A program made the position numbers and the translations under genes. The notes beneath the pieces were generated by a model. It was not told where the DNA came from. It did no database searches and saw only the letters and a program-made list of their open reading frames with translations. This document shows positions 43,501 through 55,749 of a DNA stretch of 64,000 bases, piece by piece. The stretch lies in the NCBI GenBank assembly GCA_032690845.1, contig CM064434.1:32394413-32458412 (forward strand). Reading direction: 5' to 3'. This DNA is from Eleusine coracana subsp. coracana. Its lineage: Eukaryota; Streptophyta; Magnoliopsida; Poales; Poaceae. Position 1 is the first letter of the stretch; the number at the start of each line of letters is the position of its first letter.

Positions 43501-46248
43501 AATATTATATTTGTTTGAGCAATTTTCTTGCTCCATAAATTTTATATTTTTGGATGCTTCTTTAACCGAGTGATGTGATCAGCTCAGCAGCTCGAGAGAG
43601 ACTTGAAGGGTGGAGCCTCAGAATCGATTGCTGCTGAAAAAAAGCTTGCCATTTTTGATAAAATATTTTCTGCATACCATGATGCTCGGAGCTGCATTCG
43701 CAATGATCTGGTATAAAATTTCAGCATTTTATTGGTTCTATTCTGTAGAGACTGGAGATGTGTACAACTGTACATTGCTTTCTGTTCATATTTTTCTGAC
43801 TTTTTTCCCCAAATGCAGGCTTCTGCTGGCAATGCTGAGAATATAAGAGATGACTTGAATGGTCTAGACAAGGCTGTTAGTGCTGTTTTAGGATTGAGGA
43901 CTATAGAACGCAACCAGTTACTTGTTAGTATTGCAAAAAGTAAGTTTACAAAGCATCGTGATGAGAAAAACGAGAAGATCACAAAGCCAGAAGAACTTGT
44001 TCGGCTATATGACCTGCTAATTCAGGTAGGCTTGTCTTGCATTATGTCTTTACCTGAGTTGTTGCATGCTTTTGCTGATGCAAAGCTTCTTTTTTGCAGA
44101 ATACAACGGACTTGACTGACTTAGTTAGTTCTGGAAGAAACAAAAATGAAGAAGAGAACTCTTTTGTTCATGAGTATGAGCTTAAAGGCTTGGCTTTCCG
44201 AGCTGAGAGGTCTGTCACACCGGATTCAAGTCTAACAAACTCATTAATGACCATCTTCCTTTGCTCATAAATCTATTCATGAACTATATTATGTTTTGGC
44301 CCTTACTATTTGTTGGTTTATATCCTCAAAAACACAAATGAAGTAACAGGAACACCCCCCCCCCCCCCCCCCCCCCCCCAAAAAAAAATCACTTCATTTT
44401 CATTTTGCTTAGGTTTCAGTTGAAATTCTAGAAAGTTTACATCTGATAACTTGTAGTCTATGCTTATAACTCAGACGTTTCACTTTGGAAAATTGTTCAG
44501 GTGTTTCTTTTTGGCGAAATCATATAGTTCAGCTGGTAAAAGGGCTGAGGCATATGCATTATTTTGTCATGCCCGTTCTCTCTCTGATTCTGCGCTGCAA
44601 CAGCTTGCTAACAGTCCTGATAAGGTATGCCACTGAACCACATCTATTGTGCCTCTTGTAATTGTACACGAGTTTTATGGCTGAAACTTTTTGCTTGCAT
44701 ATATTGTTGAATGTCTATTAACATGAAATCATTACACTAGATTCTTTTATTTGTTGATGACTTAATTTCACAGCACCACAACTATTTATTTTGTCACTTG
44801 TATCAGAAAACAGCAACTTTTAAAACTACAGTTTGTGCCTTTTGTATCACAGAACCACATTTTTTCGCTTGGTACTCCCTAGCCCACGAAACACCAGTGT
44901 TAGCAGCAACAGCTTATGTTCCTAGCCAAAAACGTTTTTATCAATTTCTTCATTAGATGATGACATAACATAAGTAAAGTGATGGTAGCATAAACAAGAG
45001 TCACGGTGCCCCCTCCTTTTCTATTCCTAGCTCCGCCCCGTGGGCTTTTGGTCTTTACTCTTTACTAAGTACAAGCAAATTGAACCTGAATTAATTGATG
45101 TTGATGGCTTTTATCAAACCTTGGATTTTATTTTTTAGTAGAAACTAGGAAATCCTAACTCTTTCTTTTTTAAACAGGTTTTAATCCAAGATCTGAAGTC
45201 TCTATCTGACAATTGTAGATCCAGTAGCTGCATTGAACATGCAACTGGTATTATGGAGGAGGAAAGTGTTCCATTGAAACTTTCAAAAGGTGTCTCAACT
45301 ATGTCACTTGCTGATGATAAAACAAGGGTATGCCTTAACACTGAACTTTGTCCATATAATAAGCATTAACTAAGGGCTAAGGCTTGCTGCATTGGTAGGA
45401 TACTTACTGATGTAGGTTGTCTTCTCATGTTTAGAACTTCAGATCAGTGTGGAACGATGGCATATTTTCATGACATTTTCAGAGAAATAAAGTAATAAAC
45501 AAATAACCGTAAGGCCAACACCAATTTGTAATTCCACTTACAGTGATAAGCTTTTGGGTGCAACTGGTTGGTACATAGTAGCTTAACATGGTATTAGAGC
45601 CAGAGGTCTTGAGTTCAAGTCCTGGTGATTGCATATTCCGCTGTGCCGCTCCTATTTCCATGTTTGCGCCCTACTGCACGTGAGGGGGAGTGTTGAACCA
45701 TAAGTGAATTGGTCACCCTTTCCTATGAGCTTAGGCTTTTGGATGCAACTGGTCAGTGCATAGTAGCTTAACAATTATGTTTGAGCAAAGAGGATTGGTG
45801 AAATTATAAAATGAAACTATATAGATATGTTATGTTTGGACATCTCTCTGCCTATCTGCATGGTTATTAGGTAGCATCTGTTGTATAAGTCAACTTGATT
45901 TACAAGCTAGGTTCGCATTTTGTGATTTTTCTGTCTTTTCATTTATGACGATACTTTGCATGGTGAAACAAACCAGTACTGGTCATCTTTCATAACAGAT
46001 GCTGATGATAAATTGATATTTTGTAGGAGAACAAATATCTTCTTGATATGCTAGATATCTATGAGTCAGCAGTTGCTGAGCCAAACACCAAAGCCCAACA
46101 TCGCATCGCACAATTCCCACCCCCCTTCCAAGCAGTTCCATGCAATCCAATTGTGCTTGATATGGCCTACAATGCTGTTGAGTTCCCAAGCCTTGAGAAC
46201 CGAATGAAGAAAGAAAAGAAGGGCCTGCTGAGCAGATTCTGGGGTTGA
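37552..46248 (+). CDS. SRP68: Signal recognition particle 68 kDa subunit
   Basis: SRP68 binds 7S RNA and SRP72 in the S domain of the signal recognition particle, which targets nascent secretory proteins to the ER. Thirteen exons: 37552-37639, 37712-37778, 38290-38400, 38995-39184, 39328-39413, 39608-39800, 43274-43385, 43583-43710, 43819-44025, 44100-44209, 44501-44624, 45178-45327, 46027-46248. All are GT-AG, frame is kept throughout, and the product is 595 residues, normal for plants. The N-terminal RNA-binding part has FSINVLELMREAQMQHGLR and a basic RRYCSARLRRLYKSL segment; helical TPR-like sequence follows; the C-terminus ends KKEKKGLLSRFWG. The start is the first ATG after a CCG-rich leader, in a GCCATGG context. 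Intron 6 (3.5 kb) holds a non-autonomous LTR element. Confidence 0.95.
39945..40180 (-). repeat. 3' LTR of the small LTR element
   Basis: On the - strand starts TGTTATGGGC and ends CCATTACA. A TATA-like TATATAAAG lies on the - strand near 40060. Confidence 0.88.
40760..41021. mobile_element. Tourist-like MITE nested in the small LTR element
   Basis: Ends AGCCTTGTTCAGTTACAG and CTGGAACCGAACAAGGCC are imperfect inverted repeats of the Tourist type (GGCCTTGTTC), flanked by TAA on both sides (40757-40759, 41022-41024), the PIF/Harbinger duplication. 262 bp, non-coding. Confidence 0.78.
41105..41349 (-). repeat. 5' LTR of the small LTR element
   Basis: Same ends as the left LTR, with a 9 bp longer TGATTGGTTGATTG region. 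Adjacent to the primer-binding site on its left in window coordinates. Confidence 0.88.
41872..41999. mobile_element. SINE tail flanked by 28 bp direct repeats
   Basis: A 28 bp sequence starting TTGCCCCCGTGCTTGC occurs at 41872-41899 and 41972-41999 without mismatch. Between them are 72 bp ending in GGCACTGGGTCTGCCCTTTTTT, which looks like the 3' tail of a short retroelement. A 5'-truncated insertion with an unusually long target duplication is the simplest reading. Confidence 0.55.
42023..42435 (+). repeat. Tandem duplication of about 205 bp in SRP68 intron 6
   Basis: 42023-42232 and 42233-42435 are nearly identical; I count about five substitutions and one 7 bp deletion. Both begin TAAATGCCATTATGGTTCG. 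This is a young segmental duplication that has not touched an exon. Confidence 0.92.
44355..44379 (+). repeat. 25-base poly-C run in SRP68 intron 10
   Basis: C run followed directly by an A run, midway between exons 10 and 11. Confidence 0.9.
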
Positions 46249-46385
46249 TACAAAGATGGATGGCATTCTTCATCAGGATTTTGGTACATTAACCTGGCCG
46301 TTTGATTTGTTTGTTATGTGCATGAACGTGTTTAAAGGTGGGATGGTCCTTTCATAACACTTCGTGGGTGAAAGATTTTGTCATA

Positions 46386-46420
<35 letters not shown>

Positions 46421-46460
46421 TTGAGGATTCCGGACAACTTTTGTGAATACTCCTGCAGGT

Positions 46461-46528
46461 GCAAAATGTTGCTTAACATTTTGAATGAGTTAGTGCAAAG
46501 TGTTGCTTAACATTTTGAATGAGTTAGC
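46461..46528 (+). repeat. 34 bp tandem duplication downstream of SRP68
   Basis: GCAAAATGTTGCTTAACATT and the following bases recur immediately with one or two changes. Confidence 0.85.
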
Positions 46529-46939
46529 GACTCATTGTTCGCTTTGAGTTTATGAGGTAGATGTAACTTGCCAATCCAGATACGTATATTATTTATCCTT
46601 TTTGGATGTGTATTTAGGATTAACCTCTTTTACGCGATAAGATTTACTTCGATGGACCTGAGGCAATGTGCAGTATCACTATCACATATAACCACTCAAC
46701 TCTGCATATCATATGAGCATCTCGCTATCGTCGGAATGACAAATTTCATCGTACGGGATCCAATCGAGGTACATTTACTTTGCATCACGGAGTGACATGT
46801 AGTATAATATATTAAAAATACCTAATATTTTATTTTTTCCTTCACGCTCTTGGGTAACAGATTTCCCGTCAGTATTGGTGGAATCTGCTTACCGTGATTG
46901 TAATCCTGCTGTTGATTAATGAAAGGTCCACGTTTTGCC

Positions 46940-46941
<2 letters not shown>

Positions 46942-46971
<30 letters not shown>
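46942..46971 (+). repeat. 30-base poly-G run downstream of SRP68
   Basis: G run followed by GAGGGGGG. The proline-rich - strand frames here come from it. Confidence 0.9.
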
Positions 46972-46972
<1 letters not shown>

Positions 46973-48177
46973 GGGGGGCTGCACGGCGCCGTCTGGGTGA
47001 GGGAGAGATAGCAAAGCGACGATGGTGGGATGGCAAGGGCTGCACTATGCATGAGGTCTGAGTGACACCGTAGGGATGCCTGAGGGAAAACACGACGGGA
47101 AAGCAGCGGCGGGACGCAACCAGGGTGTGTGAGGCCGCCGCCTTGATGGTGAACGGGGACTCCCACCCGACTCAATGGGGGTAAGACAACGGGCTGTCGC
47201 CACGTTGGGGAACTGAAACGTTGATGCGGATTCCGTGATTGGGAGTTCGCGATTGGGAACCGACGGGCAGTCGGCGAGACGGGGAATGGCGACAGCAACG
47301 TGGGAAGAGCGATGAGGAACGGTGACTTATTGGAAGGAAATTACTGTTTAGCTTTAGTAGCAATACAACATAAATATATGGTTAACTAGCAAAATACCCG
47401 TGTGTTGTCATGGATTTTTGTTAAAAATATTTATGATTAAAATGTTTTTTTAACTGTAAAAGTTTTCAATTAATCATTTTTTTTTGCTTGAGCATTTGCT
47501 CTATTTTTATTTTATTTTATCTTTTTGAGTTTTAGAAATAATATTTATTATAATAATTTTAGAGTGAGTTATTTTTAGAATTTTTGTTATTAGTTTTCAT
47601 CCAAAATATAATATTACTAGCAAAGTGCCATGCGTTACTACGGATTTTAAAAAGTTATAATAAACTATAAATATTTTTTATATGATCGTGAATAGCTTGA
47701 CAGAGATGAGACGGTTATACTACTCAATCCATATGAACTTCCTATCTTCTTTCATGATGATAAGTAGAAATTGGACTTGGGGCAAGTCCCTCTTCTGGAA
47801 CTCTGTGACGTATACATGTGCCCTCGTCCAACATATAAATATTGCAAACCAAATCATCAAATGGATATTTTTTCATCTTTATCCCATTGCATGATTCATA
47901 AATATGACTAATAAATCAAACACAGATATCACCTCCTAATAATACGGTTTCAAAAGCATACCTGACAATGGATGTAGAAGTTGGCAGGCCTGCTCGCCGC
48001 ACCGCTCCCCTCCCTAGGACGAAGACGGCACTCAGTTACCCGTCCCTGGGTTCACAAGATTATGTAGCACATAAATTGGTCATTCACAAGATAAAATAAT
48101 ATTATTAATTCTAGGCTCACAATTAGTAGCTAAAAAAACTAAACCAGAAGACAAAACAGAAAACCAACCACGTGATC

Positions 48178-48560
48178 AAGCAAAGATTGTGTAAACTACA
48201 ATCAACTAACCCCTATAAATTGGTGGATTATTATATTACTACGATATGGAGTCTATCACCAGATAGTTCTTTCGTTAACTGAAAGGCACACAGTGAAGAA
48301 TTTGTTCTCAGATTTGAAGCATGCTCATTATGACAAAGCAGTTACAATTTTTTACTTCTGCTTTATACTAACTGAAATGAGCAAGCGAGGATAATACTTG
48401 TTTAAAGCAATATATCAAGCAAACATTGTGCAAAGTACAATCAACTAACCCTAAAAATTGGTGAGTGATCAATATCACTATGGAGTCTATATCACTTGAT
48501 AGTTACTTGATTAACTGAAGGCACATAGTGAACAGCAGTTTTCAGATTTAAAGCATGATC
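48178..48560. repeat. Diverged tandem duplication in Helitron D
   Basis: The block AAGCAAAGATTGTGTAAACT through TTTGAAGCATG at 48178-48330 recurs at about 48416-48560 with roughly 15-20 per cent change. Confidence 0.7.
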
Positions 48561-48782
48561 AAATTAAATATCACAGAGCGTGATTTTATTTTATTTTATT
48601 TTAAAAAAGGATGGCAAGAGCTCTCACATTCATTGAAGAAGAAAAATAAACATTACAACATTTTTTTTTGAAGACCGCACTATGCAGCGGACAAAATAAG
48701 GAAAAGAAAAACAATAACATCTAACGCTATTTTCTGCACCAAAAGGAAGCCTCTGCTACAAATGCAACCAAAGGAAGACTAC

Positions 48783-49336
48783 TGTTGTGGTTACAAGTTC
48801 AGAACAAACATGTAATGGGTTAGTTGAGGGTGTGCCGCGCCGGCCTGCTAGGCCGAAGGCCCCTCGGTCTAGCTTTTGGGAAGGGAGATCAAGACTGAGT
48901 TATAACATAGAGCTGGAGGGCCAGGAGTTGCGCCCTTCGGACAACGAACTTGTATTATATGGTCCCTTCCGTACAAGAAGGTTCGGGTGGCAGAGAGATG
49001 TCTCGTCCCGGTCAGAGCTGTAGGTGAGCATTTATAGATCCATGCTCACCTGCCCCCAGGCGTGTTTACATATTTGCCCCGAGCTTTACATTACACATTT
49101 TACTGATTGACCTAAGGATATTCTAGTACTTCAATATTCATCCGGTACATGCCCCTGGTGGCCACTCTCTGAATCCTGCGTCTCGGGCCCGCCGCGCCGT
49201 ACGGCCAGCCGTGTCGGCCTTCGGGCACCTACTGGGCCGAAGGCCCTTTGGACCGTTGGTCCACCTGGGCCTTGTTGCTTGTTGATGGGCTGCTTTTTGG
49301 TCTTGGGGAGACTAAGGGGTGGACTTTCCCCCAACA
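48783..49336 (-). repeat. 3' LTR of the Tat element
   Basis: On the - strand begins TGTTGGGGGAAAG and ends ACCACAACA; followed by the ACTAC duplication at 48778-48782. 554 bp. Confidence 0.9.
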
Positions 49337-49793
49337 GTAGCCCCTCACGGGTGAGATCTGCCTTCGGCAGGACCGAAACCGTGATCATGCGAAATGACCA
49401 CCCCTAGTCTCCCCCCCCCCCTCCCCCTTTCGGGCATGCCTGGAGGCCATCCTTATCTTGGGGACCTGAAACTGGTGAACATCACCTTATTTTAACAAGG
49501 TTAATTAATCAACAAGAATGAGGCACGCTGACAGCAGTCACAGCTATGTTTGCCACCGGCCCGCCCAAACAACCTTCGGATCTCATGTTCTTGTTAACTA
49601 TGTTGTGCAACATCCACCACAACACGACTAACCGTGTTGCCATAAATGTAGCCCACGCGCCGCGCTATCATAACTGCTTCCCACGTGTCCGGTGCCGATC
49701 GTAAATGTGGCCCTCCGCTCCACGCGTCAATCATCAGGCCGGCGGACGTGTAGACGAACACAGGAAATTTCTGTGTAAACAGTGATTCGCCAG

Positions 49794-49801
49794 CTATATA
49801 A
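49794..49801 (+). promoter_or_regulatory. TATA box for the antisense gene
   Basis: TATATAAG in the context GCTATATAAGCCC lies 177 bp before the antisense ATG at 49978, followed by a C/T-rich stretch (49812-49840) of the kind that surrounds plant transcription starts. It reads on the strand opposite to gag-pol. Confidence 0.6.
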
Positions 49802-49977
49802 GCCCAACATTCACCCCCCTCTCCCTTTCACTTTCACTCCTAACCTCGCACCGCCTGCAAAACCCTAGTGATGGGCTGCTCCCTCTTTCTTGCATACCAC
49901 TTAGCACGGATTGACTTGTACCGAAGACTCCTCGGCATCACACCTTCGAACTACTCGATTCCAACCCTCGGCCACCA

Positions 49978-52900
49978 ATGGGCCCTCGGAAAGCCAAGCC
50001 TGCGCCTGGTTCTGAGCCGAAGTGCATAAACAACAAGAAGGCCATAAGCGCGTATCTAGGGCCAAGTTCCATTACCGAGGAGAAATTGGACTTATGGGTT
50101 GCCGAACCGAAGCGATGATTCAAGAGGTCCCGAGCTTTAGTGCCGAAGGAAGGCGAAACCATGCCCCAACCCCGACCCGGCATCATTGTGGTCTTCGAAC
50201 GGTTCTTCAAGGCAGGGCTCCGATTCCCTTGCTCCAGATTCATCGGAGACGTCTTGGCCCTCTTCGAGCATGAGATACAGCAGGTCCTACTGAATAGCAT
50301 CGCCCGGCTAGCCTGCTTCGAGTGGGCGTTCAGGATGGAGGGCACCGAGCCACATGCCAGGGCGTTCGCTGCTACACACTTGGCCTCCCAACGGGAACAC
50401 CCTTGCCCCAGGGATCCTAGCATGGTGTCGAACTATCTGACCATCACCCTCCGGCCATGCCGTGAACGCGATGTGCCTGCGAAGGGGTCAAGGCAACACT
50501 GGGAGAAACAGATCTCCGCTGGTTAGTTTTACTATAACGTGGGCACCGAGAGCAACTTGCGCAGCCGGAACGTGGAGATCTTATACATACCAAAGCCCAT
50601 GATCTCGGAGGACAGCGCACTTACCACCCGCGTTCAACTATTGTCCGAATCACCGGGCGACTAAGCATGCGTGACTTAGTGGAAGAGTTTTGCGCCACGG
50701 GCATCAACCCTCTTCGGGCCGACTGGCACGTGCGGTTCATCACCCGGGACCCTGTAAGCGGGAATCTACAGTTCGCCCGAGAGCTGCTCCTGGAGATCAA
50801 CTTCACCGAGATAGAGCAGCAGGCGAACCACAACCTCGGCCCTCTAATCCAAAAGGAATGGGAACTGCTGGGGGAGATGAGACGCCAGAGCCGAACCAAC
50901 CGCATTGTGCAGCTGTACAATGCGGACGTTGTGCTGCCGCTGCGCGAACCGCACAACACCAAGGGTCAATAGCCCAGAGGCGAGGCAGATGAAGACACGG
51001 ATGAGGAGGAGGAGGAGGAAGTTACCACATCTGCTGTGCCACGAAAGCAGGTGAAAGTTGTCATCAAGCAACTTGCGTCTCGGAGGGGGGATGTAGCGGC
51101 TGCCACGCCGCCATTGCAGCAGTCGGCGCAAGGGACGAAGTAGTCCTGGGGCATGAAGGGAAGCGTGCAGCCGGACGAGGATGTTTCTGTTCGAAGGAAG
51201 AAGAAGAAGCACTTTAAAACAGCCTCAGTCGTGCGCTTGCCTGCGCCAGAAAATACTAAACGGCGGCGCCTCCGGATGCAATACAACGAGACTTCCTGGA
51301 GGCCGGCGACGCCAAGCGAGATGACAACCAACCGAGGGGCTACCGCCGCCACGCCGACAATGACTCCTGGCTCAGCAGGCGCACCCCTTCTTGATGTGCT
51401 GCTGGGCGTTATCCCGGATAGGTCCGGTGGAGGGAACGAGGGGGGCTACCCCTCTCCCCCGTCATCCAGATGCCTTCAATGGACTTTGGTGCAAATAACC
51501 CATCGACCCACACAGGTGCTCCGATCCTTCTGACAACTGGTTATACGGCCCTGCACTTGCTTTAGTATACTAACCATATGCTTTCTTGATCTTAACAGGG
51601 CAACAAGGGGATGGTGCCGAGGTTGCCCCCGGCCAGCAGAGGACCGAGGAGCCGACCGCAGGTGCACGGACGGAGTCGGAGTTCGACAGCCAAGGTTCCG
51701 ATTCCAGCACCAAAAGTGATAGCTCGACCGAAGGCAGCAAGGCCTTTGAGGAGGAGGAGGCCCTGCAGATCAAAGATGTTAGCAGCGGTGAGGAAGAGGA
51801 GTCCAAACCATTGCCCTTAATGCAAACGCGGAAACCTGGTGGCGGCAAGGGTTTCATGGGTGTGCTCCCTTTGGGCATGCAGACGGAGGATGTCGGGGCA
51901 AGCCTGTGCATGGAAGATTTCGGCAGCCGCCCCGAAACTTCAATGGCCCTGGGGTACGCCTCCAAGATGCTCAACCTCTGTGATAGCGAAAAGGCGCTGG
52001 AGGGTGTTGACACGACCACGGCGATCGACTACTTGATACTCCTTACCGCCCAGGTATAGTATATTGTTGAAGTCATGTTTTCACCTAAAACGCAGCAACA
52101 AACTCGCTAACACTGTATGCTTTTGCACAGACCGCCCTGCTGTCCCGCCATCTTGAGGCCAAGCTGTCTTTGGAGGATGCCGTGTCAGAACTAAAGAAGC
52201 AGCTAGCCGAAAGCCAGGCTGAAGCCCAGTCGTCCGCAACGGACCTGAAGAAGGCCATTGATGCGCTCTCGGAGGCCGAAAAGAAAATCCAGCTACTGAC
52301 CGAAGAGGTCAAAAAATCTAGCGAGGAATTAGGAAAGCTGCGGGAAGACAACCGGACCATAGGGGCCGACAACTTGACACTTCACAGTGACAACCAAAGA
52401 TTGTCGAAGGCTCTGGAACAAGCTTCGGTTTATATTGAGGAATCTGAGGCCATGAGCCGGGGCCTGTTCGGTTTGATAGGGCAACTACGACACTTCTTCG
52501 CCGGGATGGGACTAGCGTCCTGGGAGCCTAGGCACGCCAAGGGGGAAGGGATGAAGAGCCTCTACTGGCTGTTCAAAGGCCTCGACCGAGCCAAAGACGG
52601 TCTATGTGCCTACAGCACTATCTGCGCTCAGATAGATTGGACGACAGCCTATGCCACTCTAGAATCACTGGCTACCCCGAGGAGTGCTGAAATCTGTGAG
52701 GCTGCGCGTTAGCTTCTATCCCGATGTTGAGGGAACCAAGCCGAATATAGCCAGTTGCAGGAAAGGCTGGGTCCGATTGGGAACATCTTGGGATGAGAGT
52801 TTGGGCTACCCCTCGGCAACGAGCTTGCCGAAGTCCTTGCCCATGATGTGGCTACTCGACTGGCTGCCTCTGCACCTGCCACCGATAACACACCCGTTTC

Positions 52901-53914
52901 CGGTGGCCGGAGGGAACCTACCTCGACGACACCTGGCACCGACACAACCGCCCCCGGAGCCCCTGGCAACTCGAGTCACGCCACTGCTGACGAAGAAACC
53001 CAATAGGCCATTGTCCGCACCTCCGGCACTGCTGCCCCGGCCTCCGGTGCTGCTACCGACCCACACGGCCGTGAGCCGTCTTCATCGGTACCTCCGGAGA
53101 CCCAGGTGTGAACTCGCCTCACCACCGGAATCTGCTCCTTCTCCGGCTAGCTGATACTTAGGAGTAGGATGTTGTATCACTGTCGTAGGCATCTAGCGCT
53201 TCGACAGCCTTGCCTTTGTAACTTAGGTGTTTATTTTGAATGGAATCGAGTTATCTATTATTTACTATGTCCTTTTCTTTTTCACATATAATTTGTAACT
53301 TTCTTTTTCTCTAGGGCGCGCCTTCCGAAGACGTGTCATCCCTTCCGCCGGACACCATGATACTGGACATAACTCCCATATCTATCAAGGTGTCGGGGGT
53401 CGGGGAAGCCCTTGTCAAATATTTGATTCGAGGCATGCAATGGAGGCGTTGGAAACATGAACACCCTGAAGGGGGGTTTGCAGAGTTCCTATCCTCCGTG
53501 GACGAGGAGAATCAACGAATCAAAGCAGCATGCCAACGTGTATCCCAGAAGGAATTACTCCGACAATGCGTAGCTCGTGATGCCCGAAGGGCGGGCCGTA
53601 CCAACGCAAATGAACCCACGATTCTGTCGCCCCCGCCGAAGGTAGAGCCAATCGAGATCTCGAGCAGCAGTCCAAGCCCTTCTCGGGATGATCTCTCATC
53701 TAGCAGCTCATCTAGTATGGACATTGAGGCTCTTCGGCAAGCCGCACAGACACCCTTCGGTCGTCTGTAGATTATTGCCGATTTGGAGCGGCGCCGGCAA
53801 AGCATACCGCGAACCAGCCGCCGAATACAATTGTCCAACACTGCGCTTCACAACTTGGTCGAGCAATATCGTGAGCCGTCAGATATGCTAGGCGAATTGA
53901 AACGCTTGCCATGA
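49978..53914 (+). pseudogene. Spliced antisense gene of the Tat element (transposase_28-like plus coiled coil), decayed
   Basis: Exons inferred at 49978-51515, 51599-52053, 52131-53105 and 53315-53914; introns are GT-AG, and intron 1 has a TACTAAC branch site at about 51568. The N-terminal part, with SSITEEKLDLWV, PRPGIIVVFERFF and RNVEILYIPKP, resembles the plant 'putative gypsy-type transposon' family (PF04195). An acidic, then basic, low-complexity linker follows. Exon 3 encodes a long coiled coil (SELKKQLAESQAEAQ through LSKALEQAS) and exon 4 ends with an Arg-rich segment. Stops are at 50116, 50524, 50970, 51141, 52710, 52728, 52791, 53004 and 53768, with a frameshift near 50640 and probably another near 51430. 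Most stops are explained by C-to-T or G-to-A. Function unknown; a DNA- or Gag-binding accessory role is only a guess. Confidence 0.75.
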
Positions 53915-55749
53915 ACTGCCTTGCTCATGCCAAAGGCCTTCGGCTCCTTAGTGTCTTAAGCCATCGGGCTATTATATATTCTGTGCCTTCGGGCTCTTGT
54001 AAATTTTATGCCTTCGGGCAAACCCTATATTCCTTCACCCTCGGACTCTTGTTGTATACATAAACTTCAAGCTTACGCATAACTCGAATTACGTGCATTG
54101 GAATGGAAAATTGCCTACCACATGCTACTCTATGTGCCAAGCGCCTCGTCAGGCCTTGGCAAGCTTCGAACCGTAGTTGTTCGGCATCGGGCTTGTGCCG
54201 CACCCGACTTTCTGGGCATATCCTTCCGGAGCATCGGACCTGTTGACGCCAAAAAGCGCCGTTAATCACGAGCACGTCCTTGTGCAACTCGCAGACACGC
54301 TCCTCGCCGCGGAGTCTGCGAAAACCGGACCCTCCGGTTTCCAAAACCGGAGCCTTCGGTTTCATCGGGGTTCCGACGAAAACCAACGAATGCTCGCCCG
54401 AGAGGGACCCCATCAGGGCAAGCGCACGTAGGGTTGTCCTAACATCGGCAGGCTAGTTATGATGCCTTCAATTGCCATAGAGACGAAGAAGAACAACAAT
54501 TAGGGTTGGAAAAGTGATAGGAGAGATAAAAATATAAAAGAGACAAAAAAGATAAAGAAAATATGTTTTGATCGATTGGGTGATGCCTCAATCGGCCGTG
54601 GTCCTTTGTATATAAAGGGTGGAAGGTCTTGTCTCGCAAGAAACCGAGATTTACATGATTTGCGTAAAGAAAACTAACTCTAACTCGGTCTGGACTATAA
54701 AAACCGGACCCTCCGGTCTACAAAACCGGACTGGTTTTGTAGCCTCTGAGCATTTTCCAAACATCATAACTTCTTCATCTAGACTCCAAAATAGGTGTTC
54801 CATATATTCGTTTTGATCGTCTCGACAAAATTATGGACTCTTCAAATAAGTAATTTGGCCTCACCTTCATACTTTTTCATGCACAACTTTATTTTATTGG
54901 TGAATCTTGACCAAAATTCCTAGAAAATATGCTCACAACCTGAAAAACATGTCTAAACACCATACATATGAAATAATCAACATTAGCCTTAGTTTAGACA
55001 ATTTTAACCCTTATATGTCTGCCAAAACCGGATGCGCAAACCGGATACTTCGATTTTCTCAGAGTGTGTATTTTGGTTGTCAACAGGAGCGTAGTTGTCC
55101 GGCATCGAACCGTAGTTGTTCGGATGAGGGCCGTAGTTGCTGTTGCAATAAATATAGATGACGCGTCCCTTCGGGGACCCTTATGCCGTAGTTGCCTAGA
55201 ATAAGGCTGTAGTTGCCGTGATAAGGATAAAGAATGCCAAAAATAACAACGCAACTCACCACAAACACCAGGATTCATGCTTACCTGACAGAATTGCACT
55301 GGCATCCATCAAGTGTAGGACCAGCCCCGAGCGGTTGCTATAGGTGACATGGTATACAAAACGTCGGACAACAAAACAGGGGTCGCAGCCCCTTAGCATT
55401 TAAACATTGCCAACCTTCCGTGCCACCAGCCCGAAGGCAGCAACCTACGAAAACACAAACTAATCCGCTTTGAAACAAAAAGGCGTGGGACATAGCCCGA
55501 CCGACTCCTCGGGGCACAGCTCGGAACAACCTCTTAGGACGCAGCCCGAACGGCTCCTGGGGACTCCGCCGGACGACTCCTCGGGCGCAGCCCGAAACAA
55601 CCTCTTAAGACGTAGCCCGAATGGCTCCTCGGGACCTTGCCCGGAACAACACTAACAGGGCTAAGCATCGCACCAGAAGGATACATGCTCAACACCAACT
55701 TTGTTACACCAAAATAGACATTATTACTGCTGAACCGACCTTTGGCTTG
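53915..55749 (-). repeat. Repeat-rich 3' region of the Tat element
   Basis: Non-coding sequence between the antisense gene and integrase. It holds dispersed copies of AAAACCGGA / TCCGGTTT (54310-54360, 54695-54735, 55022-55045), of CCGTAGTTGTTCGGCATCG (54170-54190, 55085-55220), and a tandem pair of about 72 bp units at 55500-55644 starting CGACTCCTCGGG. A TATAAA-type motif occurs at 54607-54616. Such tandem repeats after pol are typical of Tat elements. Confidence 0.7.

Larger units (their letters stand above)
46249..47385 (+). other. 3' flank of SRP68
   Basis: Contains the 3' UTR, a 30-base T run (46388-46417), a 34 bp tandem duplication (46461-46528) and a 30-base G run (46942-46971). GC-rich sequence at 46972-47330 has overlapping frames on the - strand rich in proline that come from the G run and are not supported as genes. 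Confidence 0.5.

Noticed and set aside
46822..47298. 158-residue proline-rich frame on the - strand
   Set aside because: Depends on the 30-base G run; the rest has no family similarity I can name.
48787..49023. Open frame in the Tat LTR, also open at 61428-61668
   Set aside because: LTR copies are identical at insertion, so agreement between them is not evidence of selection. No homology or start context supports it.
54600..54640. Second TATA-like motif (GTATATAAAG) as the start of another gene
   Set aside because: No open frame of note follows on that strand and the surroundings are repeats, so it is reported only within the repeat region.
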